From: Vandiemenella viatica
Taxonomy: Eukaryota; Arthropoda; Insecta; Orthoptera; Morabidae
DNA length: 64,000 bases
Reading direction: 5' to 3'
Assembly: GCA_031002005.1 (NCBI GenBank)
Contig: CM061919.1
Location: 223,508,739-223,572,738 of the forward strand
In this document: in pieces, positions 53,100 through 64,000 of the stretch
Position numbering within the stretch: position 1 is the stretch's first letter
How the letters are laid out: every line of letters starts with the position of its first letter
Notes under the pieces: generated by a model
Seen by the model: only the letters and a program-made list of their open reading frames with translations
The model's database searches: none
Told to the model about the DNA's origin: nothing
Program-made: the position numbers and the translations under genes

Positions 53100-53360
53100 G
53101 GGGGCATTAATTAATTACGTGAAATGTTTTTTTTTACTTCTCAAATTTGGACCCCCTTTGTGAGTTCTGGTGTGACCCCCCTTAACGTGAGATTGACCTC
53201 GGAATTTTGAAGACTTTTTTATTTATTTAATTTTTAGCTTTGCTGTTCTTTGAAGGGTGGCAATCTGAAATAAAATGTTTATCTCAGTCTTTTATCTACA
53301 CCCTCCCCTTAAATGAGATTTTTCCGGACCCTCCCCCCTATTATAGCTCACATAGTTAAT
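53100..53360 (+). mobile_element. Degraded H1 TIR element
   Basis: GGGGGCATTAATTAATTACG at the left, GACCCCCTTTGTGAGTTC, CGTGAGATTGACCTCGG and ATTTTTCCGGACCCTCCCCC inside, and ATAGTTAATGATG near the right. The right TIR is decayed. Confidence 0.65.
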
Positions 53361-53476
53361 GATGAAAACAATATGCAAATTTATAACGTATATGGCTTCG
53401 TTTATGTATTACATGACTATAGTTTGAAGCTGTGGCTGTATCTCTTTTGTATTGAGTGAATCATTTAAAATAGTTT

Positions 53477-53560
53477 ATCTCACCGAGTCTGGTAGGTGAA
53501 CTGTAACATTCGATTCGGGATTCATACAGGTAGTTACATCAGTTTGAAACTCAGTATTCA
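53477..53560 (+). mobile_element. SINE head fragment (weak)
   Basis: CACCGAGTCTGGTAGGTGAAC resembles the S1 head, but no box B or body follows. Confidence 0.3.
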
Positions 53561-53694
53561 AATGGTGCTGATATTTCGAAGGAGGAACGTCAATATTTAA
53601 ACGTAATGTTGTAAAATATTAATATTATTTCTAAAAGTTATTTTTGTGATGAGTCATTTTTCTTCTTTCACACATAAGTGAAATCGATTAATAA

Positions 53695-54185
53695 GTTATT
53701 AAGCTTCACGCAGCTTAAAAGAATTAGCAAGCGCTACAAAAATGAATAATTTTGTATTCAAAATATGAAGAAATAACTAGGGAAAGTGACTTTACGGGTT
53801 AGATACTAGACAGCTTAATAATCAGACGTATAATTGCAGAATCAAAAGTCTCGAGCAATAGCGATACCCTATGTGTTTGTACCAAAGTTTTAAAAATTCC
53901 TGAACATAAAATTTTACAGTTTGTTTTGGGAGCTACATTCCTGTAGGAAGAAAACACTACATTCGGATGCAGATAATACAATATCATTTTAGTAAATCGA
54001 AGAATCAAATATAACTGCTTTGCAAGCAATCCATTTCAGCCAATATCCAATTAACATATTCACCAGATTGTTTAGTAATAGGACATTAGGATTAAGGAAT
54101 TTGTTTAATCTGTAAGCGGCTTACAGCTTCAATAACTGGCAGTATTAGGCTACATTGTTCAACTGTATTATATATTACATATTAA
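53695..54185 (-). repeat. Unknown 490-bp dispersed repeat, copy 2 (inverted)
   Basis: Complement matches 46556-47045 in the same order of blocks with scattered substitutions and small indels. Together the pair forms an inverted repeat with 6.6 kb between copies. Confidence 0.85.
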
Positions 54186-56955
54186 GTTCCCCGCTTTTGT
54201 CACATCATTAATTAAGAAAGGAATTTTTTAAATTCAAGCCGTAAATGGCAATATTAGGAACAATCAGGGTGACGGGTATGCGATAGTTCAGAGTCTAGGT
54301 ACTAGGCTTCGCCGGCGTCGATAAGGAGGAGCGCAATACCGTTAGATAGCAGCACTAATTGATAAACTGTGTGTGCTTTCTAGATAAGGAGCTTTTCGTA
54401 TATATTTTTTTTCTGTTAGGGAAACATTTCATCATTTCTAAAGATATCTGCAACGTATCTGCATCAGTTGACAAATAAACAAATCTTGCAAATGATTCGG
54501 TTCTTCGTTAATCCTACTACAAACTACCAACTTCGCTATCTATCGAACATCATTGGCGAGATTTTCGCAGGAGTTACCTACTCGATTTTATTTTGACAGC
54601 ACCATGGAAGCTATTCTAACCTGAACACGTGGTGCTATGAACCAAAGTTCTTTTCTCTAAATTTCGCCCTCACTTGTGAAGATTTCGACAATGAGATGAA
54701 TTCATAATGAACATTTTCTCATCTCTGAGTAAGGTTCATAAAAGAAGTGCTAACCGAAAGGATGGTACTGACTGGTGCCATCTACCTGCCAACAGCATAA
54801 GCCTGCTTCAGGTATTTTCTCTGTTTTGTCTCACTAAATATATGGAGATATAAAGATACAGAGATGGATATTCAGTACCATCTCATTATGCCCCTCTGTA
54901 ATAATGTAAAATCGCAGTCCTGATGCCACCTTATACATACAGTATGTAGTATTTCCTCACATCCCAACCAACTGACGGGTAATAACTTTAGAGAATAGAA
55001 GAGTACACATGTTTTGTTTCCTTTTCCAGCCACTGCTGCCGACATTAATTCATACATCGCATCTCTCTGTAAAAGAGTATCAGTAAAAGTTGAGATGAAA
55101 CCTTGTTTACTGAACCATAGTGGGATGCCATTACGATTAATCTACGGCCTGTTACTGTTTGTTGGTACACATTGACCTTGTCAGATTGAATAGAACGCAT
55201 GTTATCGCAGTTGGCACTTTTACACACACCGTAAGCCCGCTTTGTTTATGTTTCATTACCGTGCTATGTCGCGCAACTAAGTCCTATTAAACACAGTAGG
55301 GCGTATTGACATTCCAGGAACACCGCGTCACAGTTAGATGCGGAAACTGTAATCCAACACATGTGCAACTGGAAGTCAGGCACACAGAGAATAATCAACA
55401 GTAATTTCGACAGTTGATTTCGAAGATCTAAATCAATCTTAGGCGATTGTAGGGTAGTTTATGTGAGTGGTGTGGTACAAAGTGGTTAAAGACGCTGCCC
55501 CTTATAATTCTGGATTGCGGGTTGAATTTTAACGCACTTTGCTTTGATCTTATGATGTACACCAGCATCCTCCGTGGTTCTTATTCCGTGTAAAATGGTA
55601 AGTTCGGCCACGATAGACGCGGAATTTGCAACAAATCGAAACTGTCGCTTGGTGGCTGAACTACCATTTGGGGTCTCCCGGCCTGTAATGTCAGACAGAT
55701 TTACTTTTCAGGTTAGTGAACCTGAATGAAATGCGCCAGATATAATTTCTTCATATTTTATAGCTTCCAAAAAATTGCTAGGGATCTAACTGGATGGTCT
55801 TTTCAGATGATGCTAATTGCAGCTTAATTAATTAGTTCTTCAATTAACAGAATGCTGTAGTGCGGTGGCCATGTGATTTTACCGTTCATGGAAGTATGAT
55901 CATTTATACAGCTTCTGAATTGATTAATTAGTTCAATTAAATAACAAAACCGATGACACACTTTTCATCTAGCTGCTTTTATTTCGGCGAAATCCTTATA
56001 GCAAAATACGGATAGGCATTAATACTAAAGCACATTATAAAACTCCAGCGATTAAAAACTGTTGAACTACTCTTGAAACGAAGCCTGCAACTTCTCAAAA
56101 ACAATAACCAAAATCATCCCCCGGTTTGCCATCCCCGCGAGTTTCAACCTTGAATCTTCGGGCTCTGTATCAAGAAATTAAAACCTGTTCGGACCATCAA
56201 ACTTTCTTACCTACAATCTGGCATAACTTACCAATTACTGGACAGGTTTTAGCGACAATTTCATCTTTCGTAAGAAAAGAATATGACATAAAAATTTAGA
56301 TTTATACATTTACGTTATCTTACTTGGTACTGTTAAGAAACCACATCGCAACACTGCGAATCCGACTAGTTAGACTGTTGATGAATTTTCTATTTTCGTA
56401 GAAGATGTAAAATGATACATGAGACTAATTAGCAAGTCAACGAAGAAAGTACCGATAGCTTCTCTGGTCACGAGCAAAAGCTAGTGTACATATAATTTTC
56501 TGAGTTCACTCGCCTCGATAGCTATTGGCTGGAGAACGGTGACGTCACGCACCAGCCTTCACTCGCAAATTAATAGCAACCATATTTATTAGTAATTAAA
56601 GGTAAAGTGCGCAGTTTGATAGCGAAGCAACTGCTACGAAATTAATTGCCACAGTACATTCAATAAGTTTTGTCTTCGTAGCATTACATTCTTAAAAGAA
56701 TATGTAAAAACTGTACAGCTGAAAAAATGTGGAACTACTGGTACTTTTCAATAACACTTCGCTAATGAAAGGAACATAAAAAACTTTTTAAAAACTAAAA
56801 TTACTCATGGTCTCTGTTGCAACCACGAATGCCAATTGTCATTCCGCACTAGGCCAAATTTCAATATAATTAGAACTTTCCCTAATGTTGCTGCTTGGCC
56901 AAAGTTTATACATTACGTTTTATTTTTACGTATTTCACTTGGTGACCAACTAAAA
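54186..56955. other. Unassigned DNA, long repeat-poor stretch
   Basis: About 2.8 kb without an element I can identify. Only a weak tRNA-like fragment near 55470-55535. No open frame with recognisable protein. It could be unique intronic or intergenic sequence. Confidence 0.35.
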
Positions 56956-56957
56956 GC

Positions 56958-58142
56958 GCACTGGTGACATAAGCGCACAAGGGTCTTTAAACGTTTACCT
57001 TCCTGGAAGGTCGGAGTAGCTTTTTTTTTTTTAAAAAAAAACCTCACATTTGTGCTTCCTATGCAGCTTCAGACGCTGGCGTCGGACGCCAGCGACAGCC
57101 GCTGGTGTACTGGAAAGCAACGGAACCGCTTCCTATAAAGCGGCAGCGACCCGTCTCTGGAAACGGTAATAGAAGTACAATATAATCTAACATAAGTTTC
57201 TTCATATTGTTTATTATCTTCGCGTCTCTTATTATTATATATATATACAAGCTACTTCACGTGGTGCGATCCCAATATACCTACTATTCATATTATTTTT
57301 ACTTTTATAAAACTGTAACTGTTGTATCTCCATACAGACTTAATTTTTGGACTAGGCATGAAACGGACTTCAAATAGAACTCAAACTTTGTTCAGATCGA
57401 AATGTGTGGTTTATAGGCACATTCATAAAAATATTCTTTCATTGACTCATTTAGCCCATCTTTATCTGTATAGTTACTAAATTCAATACTAACACTTTTC
57501 ATAATTATTTTCTTGCATAACACAAACTAATAAATAATACACAGAATTAACATTATAAATTCGCATAAATACAAGTGTGATTTTTAATAATATATGTACA
57601 CATTTTTAAGATAACGCAATTAGAAATTAGCCATGATGAGTTCTTCCAAAGGCTGTTTAAGTATCCTGGGAATGAATCTTTCATATAAAACCCATCATAT
57701 GTGCGTAATCGTCACAGCCTGCTAATGGTCGCAGATTTTCGGTCGATAATTGTTAATCTCCCTTTATTTTATAATGAGGTAGGTAATTTCTTTCGAGGAA
57801 TGCATCTCTAAAGTGAATTAAGCAAACAGCAAGCAACTATAACCAAATTATCAGTTGTTTCTGGCTTTATACCGATCTTCTAACATTAAATGAAATATCA
57901 AATCGCACTCACTAATGGCCTTCCAGTACCGGGAACGCTGGCCGACTGACGCGCTACATGAAGCGTCTACTGCATGACTGACTCCCAGAATCAGACGCTG
58001 GCTAGTCAGCCGCTGACGTTTGACGCTGCATATGAAACCCACCGTAACATCGGAATCAGTGCAGATAGTCGAAGGCAGGTACAACAGTCCTCACCCACCA
58101 CGTTATGGTTGTGCGATTTTGTCACTGTGCGCTTATGTCATA
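56958..58142. mobile_element. Possible nested TIR elements
   Basis: TGACATAAGCGCACA at about 56966-56980 has its complement TGTGCGCTTATGTCA at about 58126-58140. Inside, CTATGCAGCTTCAGACGCTGG (from about 57059) has an imperfect complement CAGCCGCTGACGTTTGACGC then TGCATATG (to about 58033). This suggests one TIR element within, or as the inner part of, another. No TSD was established and no protein is encoded. Confidence 0.45.
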
Positions 58143-58394
58143 CAACCATTTAACGGGTTGTATGACCACTTTCTTTAATGGTCTTTGTTCGTTTTACAAG
58201 AGTTATTAGGTTATTTAAAGTGGACACCAGACCAAATATGTTATCGGATCGAGCATTCTGGCAATTCATTTCTTTGGGGTTGCTCAACTATTTAATAATG
58301 TGGAATCTGTAATAAGTTCTCTGACCGTTAGATACATACACTATGACCGAAGATGACACTATGAATGTTTGTCCAGCCTCAATAAAAAACGACG

Positions 58395-60966
58395 TGATGC
58401 TTTCGATAAGGAAGAGCTGATAGTGATAGCAATTTACAGGGCCCCCTCAGGTAATTTCAGACTGTTTTTATCTCATTTAGAGTCTTTGCTACTAAGTTTT
58501 ACAAATAGCAAACAAATAGTATTATGTGGAGATTTCAATGTTGACTTTCTGAATCACAGCAATGATAGATTAGATATGGAAGCCTTGATGTTGTCTTTTA
58601 ACTTAACAGCACTTGTAAATTTTCCTACGAGAAATAATAGCCGGACTGCAATTGATAATTTTTTTTATGGATATTTCTCAGTGCAGTAATTACAGCATAC
58701 ATCCAGTAATAAATGGTATCTCAGATCATGATGCCCAGCTATTATGTATCGAGTCCAGGAACACTGTAAAACAGATAAAGAAAAGCTGGGTTTATAGAAG
58801 AAATATTAGTGAAAATAATATAAAACAATTCATAGATACCTTAAACAATGAAAACTGGTTAGAAGTATATAATGCGCAGGGTGTTAATGCGAAATTTGAT
58901 TCCTTTCTGAATATATTTCTAACACTTTTTGAAGGTAGTTTCAAAAAAAGGAAAATTCTCAACACTCCAAACAATGAACTGGGCATGGGATGGATAACAA
59001 AGGGTATTAGAATCTCTAGTAAAACAAAGAGGGACCTTTATTTAAAAATGAGAGAATCAGATAACTATGAGCTGAAAGTTCACTATAAACTTTATTCTAA
59101 AATACTAAGAAATGTAATAAGGAAGGCCAAGAACAGGTACATATCGGTGAAAATAGAAAATTCAGACAATAAAATGAGAACAATATGGAATATAATAAAG
59201 ACTGAAACAGGAAAAACTGTAAATCACTCTAAAGACATAAAAATAGAACAAAATGGATATGTGCATAGCGAAGTAGGGGAAGTTTGTGAAATATTTAACA
59301 AACATTTTACGTCAGTAGTAGATAAATTAGGCATAGAAAAGCAATCCCCACATAGTGCTCTAAGGCTTCTTGAGACTGCTTTCCCAAATAGCTTTGTGGA
59401 GATGAAATTGCCACCAGTAACAGTCTCAGAAATAAATAAACTCATTAAACAATTAAAACCTAAAAATTCTTCCAGCTATGACAATATTTCAAGTAAATTA
59501 CTGAAAAGATGTTCAGACTGTATCAGTCATGTACTCGCTCACATTTGTAATGAATCCTTAATACAAGGTGTTTTTCCCGATAGACTAAAATATGCTGTTG
59601 TAAAACCATTATTTAAAAAAGGAGAAGTAACATGTGTAGACAACTATCGTCCCATTTCATTACTTTCAACATTCTCAAAGGTTTTTGAAAAAGTCATGTA
59701 TAGAAGAGCAATAAAACATGTTACACACTATAATATCCTCACTAATTCACAATTTGGGTTCAAAAAAGGATCATCCATAGAAATGGCTATATATTCATTT
59801 TTAAATAACACATTTGAGGAACTGAATAATAAAATGAATCCTGTAGGAATATTTTGTGATCTTGCAAAAGCATTTGACTGTGTAAATCATGAATTACTTT
59901 TGAAAAAATGGAATACTATGGTATTTTTGGGACCGCAGGTAAATGGTTTAAATCATACATTGAAAGCCGAATGCAAAAAGTTTCAATTTTTGATTCTAAA
60001 ATAAGTAAAGATGCTTCATCAGACTGGGAGAAAATAAAACATGGATTTCCACAAGGCTCTGTCTTAGGTCCCCTCCTCTTTCTGTTATACATCAATGACC
60101 TTCCTGGAAATTTATCCGACGAAGTTAAGAGTGTTTTATTTGCAGATGACACTAACCTGACTGTGCGTAAAACACCAAACAGTACTATAGAATTTAATGT
60201 AAATGAAGTACTTAGAGTAGTAGCAAATTGGTTTAAGGCAAATTCATTAAAATTAAATTTTGAAAAAACACATTATATTAGGTTTAAAACAAAAAACTAT
60301 GCACAGCCAGATATATGTATAAACTATAAAAACAACACAATCTTAGAAACAGAGAGTATAAAATTTCTTGGTATTAAAATAGATCAGAAACTCTGTTGGC
60401 ATGACCATATCGCTACACTACTGGCAAAGTTAAGTAGTGCCACCTTCGCAATACGAACACTTTCTCTAACAGCAGATCTAGAATTAATGAAACAGGTGTA
60501 CTCCTCATATTTTCATTCAGTAATGTCATATGGCATAATTTTTTGGGGAAACTCTTCACAAAGTAAAAAAGTTTTCATAGCACAGAAAAGAGCTATTAGG
60601 TTTCTGTGTAGGGTAAAACCAAGAACTTCTTGCAGACAACTCTTTAAGAAACTCAATATTCTTACAATGTATTCTCAGTATATATATTCTCTCATGAGCT
60701 TTGTCATAGAAAATTTTAACCTGTTTACACCTAATTCACAGGTACACAGTTTCAATACAAGAAACAGAAATAACTTGCATAAAACACAAACATCTCTGTC
60801 ATTAGTACAAAGAGGAGTTAATTATTCTGGGATACATCTGTTTAATGAACTACCTAATCGTATAAAACAGCTTTCAGATAATAAAGATGTATTCAAACAA
60901 AAACTTAGAGATTATCTTATTGGCAACTCCTTCTACTCCATTCAAGAATTTGAAGAAAATAATTAA
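58395..60966 (+). pseudogene. LINE ORF2: EN C-terminus plus full RT
   Basis: Endonuclease end: IVIAIYRAPSGNFRLFLSHL, IVLCGDFNVDFLNHSNDRL, LVNFPTRNNSRTAIDNFF. RT: RKAKNRYISVKIENS, LKPKNSSSYDNISSKLLKRC, YAVVKPLFKKGEVTCVDNYR with PISLLSTFSKVFEKV, FGFKKGSSIEMAI, GIFCDLAKAFDCVNHELLL (motif A), GFPQGSVLGPLLFLLYINDL (motif B), VLFADDTNLTV (motif C, about 60138), KFLGIKIDQKLCWHDHI, and the C-terminal INYSGIHLFNELPNRIKQL-type end. The frame is broken only twice: T8 at 58659-58666 (7 expected) and A6 at about 59901-59907 (one A missing). All catalytic residues seen are intact. Confidence 0.9.
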
Positions 60967-61037
60967 TTGTACTCATTATGACGTTTGCAAAACTCAGTTG
61001 CAAAAATGTATGTTTATTATTATTTCTTGTATTTGTA

Positions 61038-61059
61038 ATATATATATATATATATATAT
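61038..61059 (+). repeat. (AT)11 microsatellite
   Basis: Uninterrupted AT repeat in the LINE 3' UTR. Confidence 0.95.
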
Positions 61060-61183
61060 TTACTATGATATGACTCATATTATGTGTATATGTATCAACA
61101 ATGACATGTTTCACACCGCAGAGGTACTTCCTCAGCAGGGATCCATGGAACAAGATTGATAAATAAATAAATAAATAAATAAA

Positions 61184-61910
61184 TACAAACAGGAATACTC
61201 CGAATTTTGCAGAGTGAACTTATAGGATCAAATAGAAGTCAGGTTTGTATATCAGCAAGTTCGAGTGCAGTAACTACGACCTTTGAAACAATTATACGAT
61301 AGCACGATCGTGTTTAATATGGCTGTTAATAATTCTGAGTTCTTCAAGCTCAAGAGGGTGAAACAAAGGTCAGGTTCGTATTTGGTCAGATCAGGCCAAC
61401 CTGTCAATCTTTGACTCTAAAAACTGGAACAATTCTAGATCAATGACGATACGCAAAAAATGTCACGGGCTTTCTCTAGTTTGATTATAAAATTACAGGA
61501 GTTTAGTTTGTCGTTAAATTTTGTGTTGGTATGACTGTCGCCGAGAATCAGCGCCTACAATGGACCCGACAACGAGACGTGCTCAAGTCAAACGAAAAAA
61601 GAACCAAACCGCGTATTCCGTGTCATGTGCAGTGGTCTTGCTGAGACAAATCGGTGGCTTCATTTGCAAGCAGCGTGTGGACAGCTGATCCTCGTAGAAC
61701 TTGTCGGAATGAGATCTGCGGTGGACTGTGCTCTGTACGCATGCTCGAGTTACGACCACTACATCAGCTGCCTGGCGGGGCGCATGTCGGCCGTATGCTA
61801 ACGGTACCACAGGGAGGCGAGACAGCACGGGCAGTTGTCTAGCTGGGCGGATTATATTGACCCTGTTCTCAGTTTAATGTCTCGCAACTACTGAGTCGAT
61901 TTTTGCTTCT
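61184..61910. other. Unassigned DNA
   Basis: No gene or repeat recognised; GC-richer at 61600-61840. Confidence 0.3.
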
Positions 61911-61911
61911 A

Positions 61912-62133
61912 GCTTTACGCCTCGTCAACAACGAGGTCATTATAAGTAGGAACAGTCTGAATACAAGGAACGGGAAGGAATACGGCCATGTCCTTTTGTA
62001 GGATCATCATTCCATAAACCTGATGTGGTTTGGGGAAACCATGGAAAACCCAAATTTGGATAGCCGGAAGGTGATTCGAACCCGCATCTTCCAGAAAGCG
62101 AGGACAGAACGATACCACACACTCACCACAGTA
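61912..62133 (-). mobile_element. SINE (family S1), minus strand
   Basis: The complement has the head CTACTGTGGTGAGTGTGTGG, box B GCGGGTTCGAATCACC, GGCTATCCAAATTTGGGTTT, CCATGGTTTCCCCAAACCAC, and the tail ATAATGACCTCGTTGTTGAC then GAGGCGTAAAGC. Near complete. Confidence 0.9.
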
Positions 62134-62289
62134 GGTACTGTTGAATCACTCGTCAAATTGGCCGTCGCATAACGCAGCGACTGTCCTGATTATGGCTGTT
62201 TTCCCTATTCGCCCCATCGAGCGCTGGGCCTAATTTAAACCTAAAAAATTACACTCTCCACACTAAACATGGCCAAAGGAGGCAGCATA

Positions 62290-62896
62290 TTATATACACA
62301 GATAGAAAAGTAAAGATTTTGTATGATTGTATTCTGTTATTTGGGAAGCAAAATTACAACCGATGGCCGAAGCAGAAATGATGTTAAAAGCAGAATAGCA
62401 CTAGCAAAAAGAGCCTTCATGAAAAAGAGAAACCTTTTAGTTTCAAATATTGATCTAGGAATTAGAAAGAACTTTTTAAAACTCTTTGTGTGGAGCACAG
62501 CACTTTATGGTAGCGAAACATGGACTTTAGGAATACCGGAAAGAAAGAAAATTGAAGCTTTTGAAATGTGGTGCTACAGAAGAATGCTGAAAATTAAGTG
62601 GACAGACAAAGTAAGAAATGAGCGAGTTTTGGAAATGATGGGTGAGAAAAGAAGTTTGTGGAAGAAGCTTACGGAAAGAAGAGACAGGCTTGGTTAATTT
62701 GCTGGTGGAGGGAACGGTCTAAGATAAGAACTATATAGGTAGATAGGGATTAGAATATATGAAGCAGATAATTGAGGACGTGGGTTGTAAGGGGTATGTA
62801 GAGATGAAGAGGTTAGCACAAGACAGGAAGGGTTGGGTGATTGCATCAAGCCAGTCGAAAGAATGATGACAGCAAAAAAAAAAAAAAAAAAAAAAA
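62290..62896 (+). mobile_element. LINE 3' end with poly(A)
   Basis: Frame 62323-62697: FCYLGSKITTDGRSRNDVKS, RIALAKRAFMKKRNLLVSNI, VWSTALYGSETWTLGIPERK, KIEAFEMWCYRRMLKIKWTD, the segment after the RT in RTE/Jockey-like LINE proteins. After a frameshift the C-terminus reads YMKQIIEDVGCKGYVEMKRL and AQDRKGWVIASSQSKE, ended by stop and a 21-nt A-run (62876-62896). Strongly 5'-truncated; RT motifs are absent. Confidence 0.85.
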
Positions 62897-62942
62897 GTGT
62901 GGCGAAGGAATTACTTGTTGAAGAAATGATGTGTAAATTATC

Positions 62943-63152
62943 TAGCTTGGTAGGTGAGCGGTATCGCTCTGTCCTCTCATTCAGGAGGACGCGGGTTTTA
63001 GTCCCCGTTCGACCATCCATATTTGGGTATTCTATGCTTTCACCAAATCACCTCAGGTTCCTTTAAAAGGCATAGGCCGAATTCCTTCCCGTTACTTGTC
63101 CCCGGTCCTTTCCCGCCTCTAATCACCTCGATTTCGATGAGGCATAAAATCC
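62943..63152 (+). mobile_element. SINE (family S1)
   Basis: Head TAGCTTGGTAGGTGAGCGG, box B-like GCGGGTTTTAGTCCCCG (box B mutated, CGA changed to TTA-like), full body, and tail CTAATCACCTCGATTTCGAT then GAGGCATAAAATCC. The box B change would be expected to weaken Pol III transcription. Confidence 0.9.
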
Positions 63153-64000
63153 TAAACAGAAGAAGTGTAACTTTAATGGCAGCCCGTATTTCAAAGTTGT
63201 TAAGAGACTATCTTCAACCACATGTGTACAGATTTCTCATCTCAAAGTACTTGGACGTAATGAAATGCATTTCACAAATGTTGATGGTTCATCACCACCT
63301 CACAATGGAAAGGAAGTGTCTAAGTTTTTTTAGGAGTTACAAAACAAGTAACATTGTTGTAGGAAAAAGTTTATTGGTTTTGAGTATTAAGATTTTTTTT
63401 TTTTTAATTTCTCATGTCTAGGTTTCTTGTTTGATCTTTTAATGACTCAAAACAAATATCTGCACGGCCCATGTGTGGGATCAAAGCCTGCCGATCTATT
63501 TGTAACTAGCCTGACCACTTGTTAATAGCTACGAGTGCCCGCCCCGTGTTTGAACTCCTTCCTGCGGCTGTGTTTGCATTCCTTTGACGCAGCACTAACT
63601 TCACAGAATGACTTGGCAGGCTCTGGAGCTTCCTGCATACCAAATCAAGCTGAAGATTCTTTATATTACTACACAATCTGTCCTTTCACGGCTTTTTAAA
63701 CACTGTTACGGGGAATTTCGTCTTCTAATTTATTTCCTTAATAACTCGTATGGCGTAAAATGTATTTTAGATATGGCTGTGATCAATCATCAGTGTAATT
63801 AATATGAAAAATAAATCTACTAGTGTGGTAATGTTGCTTTGAATATGCGACGAGGAATAACGCACTTTCCTTCGAAAAAGGTCGTCTGGTGTTAAAACAT
63901 TCTCGGAATTTTTGGAAATAAAACTTGCGAGATATGTAAACTTCGGTCAGTTCCCCGGATTTGTTGTAAGAAGATGATTAACAATTCTTGTGCTTCATTC
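63153..64000. other. Unassigned DNA
   Basis: No supported gene or repeat; short frames do not resemble known proteins. Confidence 0.3.

Larger units (their letters stand above)
58395..61183 (+). mobile_element. 5'-truncated LINE (CR1/L2-like), 2.8 kb
   Basis: Begins inside the endonuclease, continues through a complete reverse transcriptase and ends with a 3' UTR (GACATGTTTCACACC, GGATCCATGGAACAAGATTG) and an (AAAT)n tail at 61157-61183. No RNase H is present. A microsatellite-like tail is usual for CR1/L2/Daphne-type LINEs. An (AT)11 tract (61038-61059) lies in the 3' UTR. No TSD was found. Confidence 0.9.

Noticed and set aside
1..64000. CRISPR array, toxin-antitoxin, operon or other prokaryotic system
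   Set aside because: No regularly spaced repeats and no compact coding; every strong signal is eukaryotic transposon or SINE sequence.

Overview
This window looks like intergenic or intronic DNA from a large, repeat-rich arthropod genome, most likely an insect and perhaps a hemimetabolous one. The grounds are many tRNA-derived SINEs with eukaryotic Pol III boxes, several LINE clades, hAT, Tc1/mariner-like and PIF/Harbinger-like DNA transposons with clean target-site duplications (TSDs), AT-rich filler, and no bacterial-style coding. I could not pin down the order or species from sequence alone. No host protein-coding gene could be identified with confidence. One possible exon (10496-10656) is offered at low confidence.

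Layout. 0-17 kb: degraded LINE 3' ends (1.2-1.66, 6.17-6.41 and antisense 11.2-11.96 kb), a 332-bp TIR element (3.2 kb), an internally deleted Tc1/mariner-like transposon that keeps a DUF4817-like helix-turn-helix ORF (4.42-5.28 kb), a 130-bp direct repeat pair (8.5/9.1 kb), four to five SINEs (9.5-12.8 kb, one with a perfect 12-bp TSD), a 302-bp hAT MITE (13.6 kb), and a 2.6-kb hAT remnant nested in a second hAT MITE (13.94-16.83 kb). 17.8-24.2 kb: an essentially full-length 6.4-kb non-LTR retrotransposon with TSD, gag ORF with three CCHC-type knuckles, broken EN-RT, intact-looking RNase H, 3' hairpin and poly(A). 24-35 kb: two members of a G-rich TIR family, SINEs, a LINE 3' end, a GC-rich low-copy block and a repeat with TATGACC motifs. 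35.9-37.7 kb: one SINE interrupted by three later insertions, each with its own TSD. 38-45 kb: more of the TIR family, a MITE, a transposase-like HTH ORF, and a 1,992-bp Harbinger-like element that carries multiplied terminal repeats and a fragment of LINE reverse transcriptase. 45-54 kb: antisense LINE, a 490-bp unknown repeat present as an inverted pair, a near-perfect hairpin repeat, an internally deleted hAT with perfect 8-bp TSD, a 722-bp TIR element and a 104-bp hAT MITE. 54-58 kb: mostly unassigned. 58.4-61.2 kb: a 5'-truncated LINE whose EN/RT reading frame is interrupted only at two homopolymers. 61.9-63.2 kb: two SINEs and a LINE tail with poly(A).

How it works together: the sequence reads as a record of transposition. 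Autonomous LINEs would supply reverse transcriptase for the SINEs, and hAT, Harbinger and mariner transposases encoded elsewhere would mobilise the deleted copies here. The nesting gives a relative time order for several families. I saw no CRISPR array, no genuine tRNA or rRNA gene, no LTR retrotransposon with paired LTRs, and no evidence of an operon or a dedicated new defence or metabolic system.
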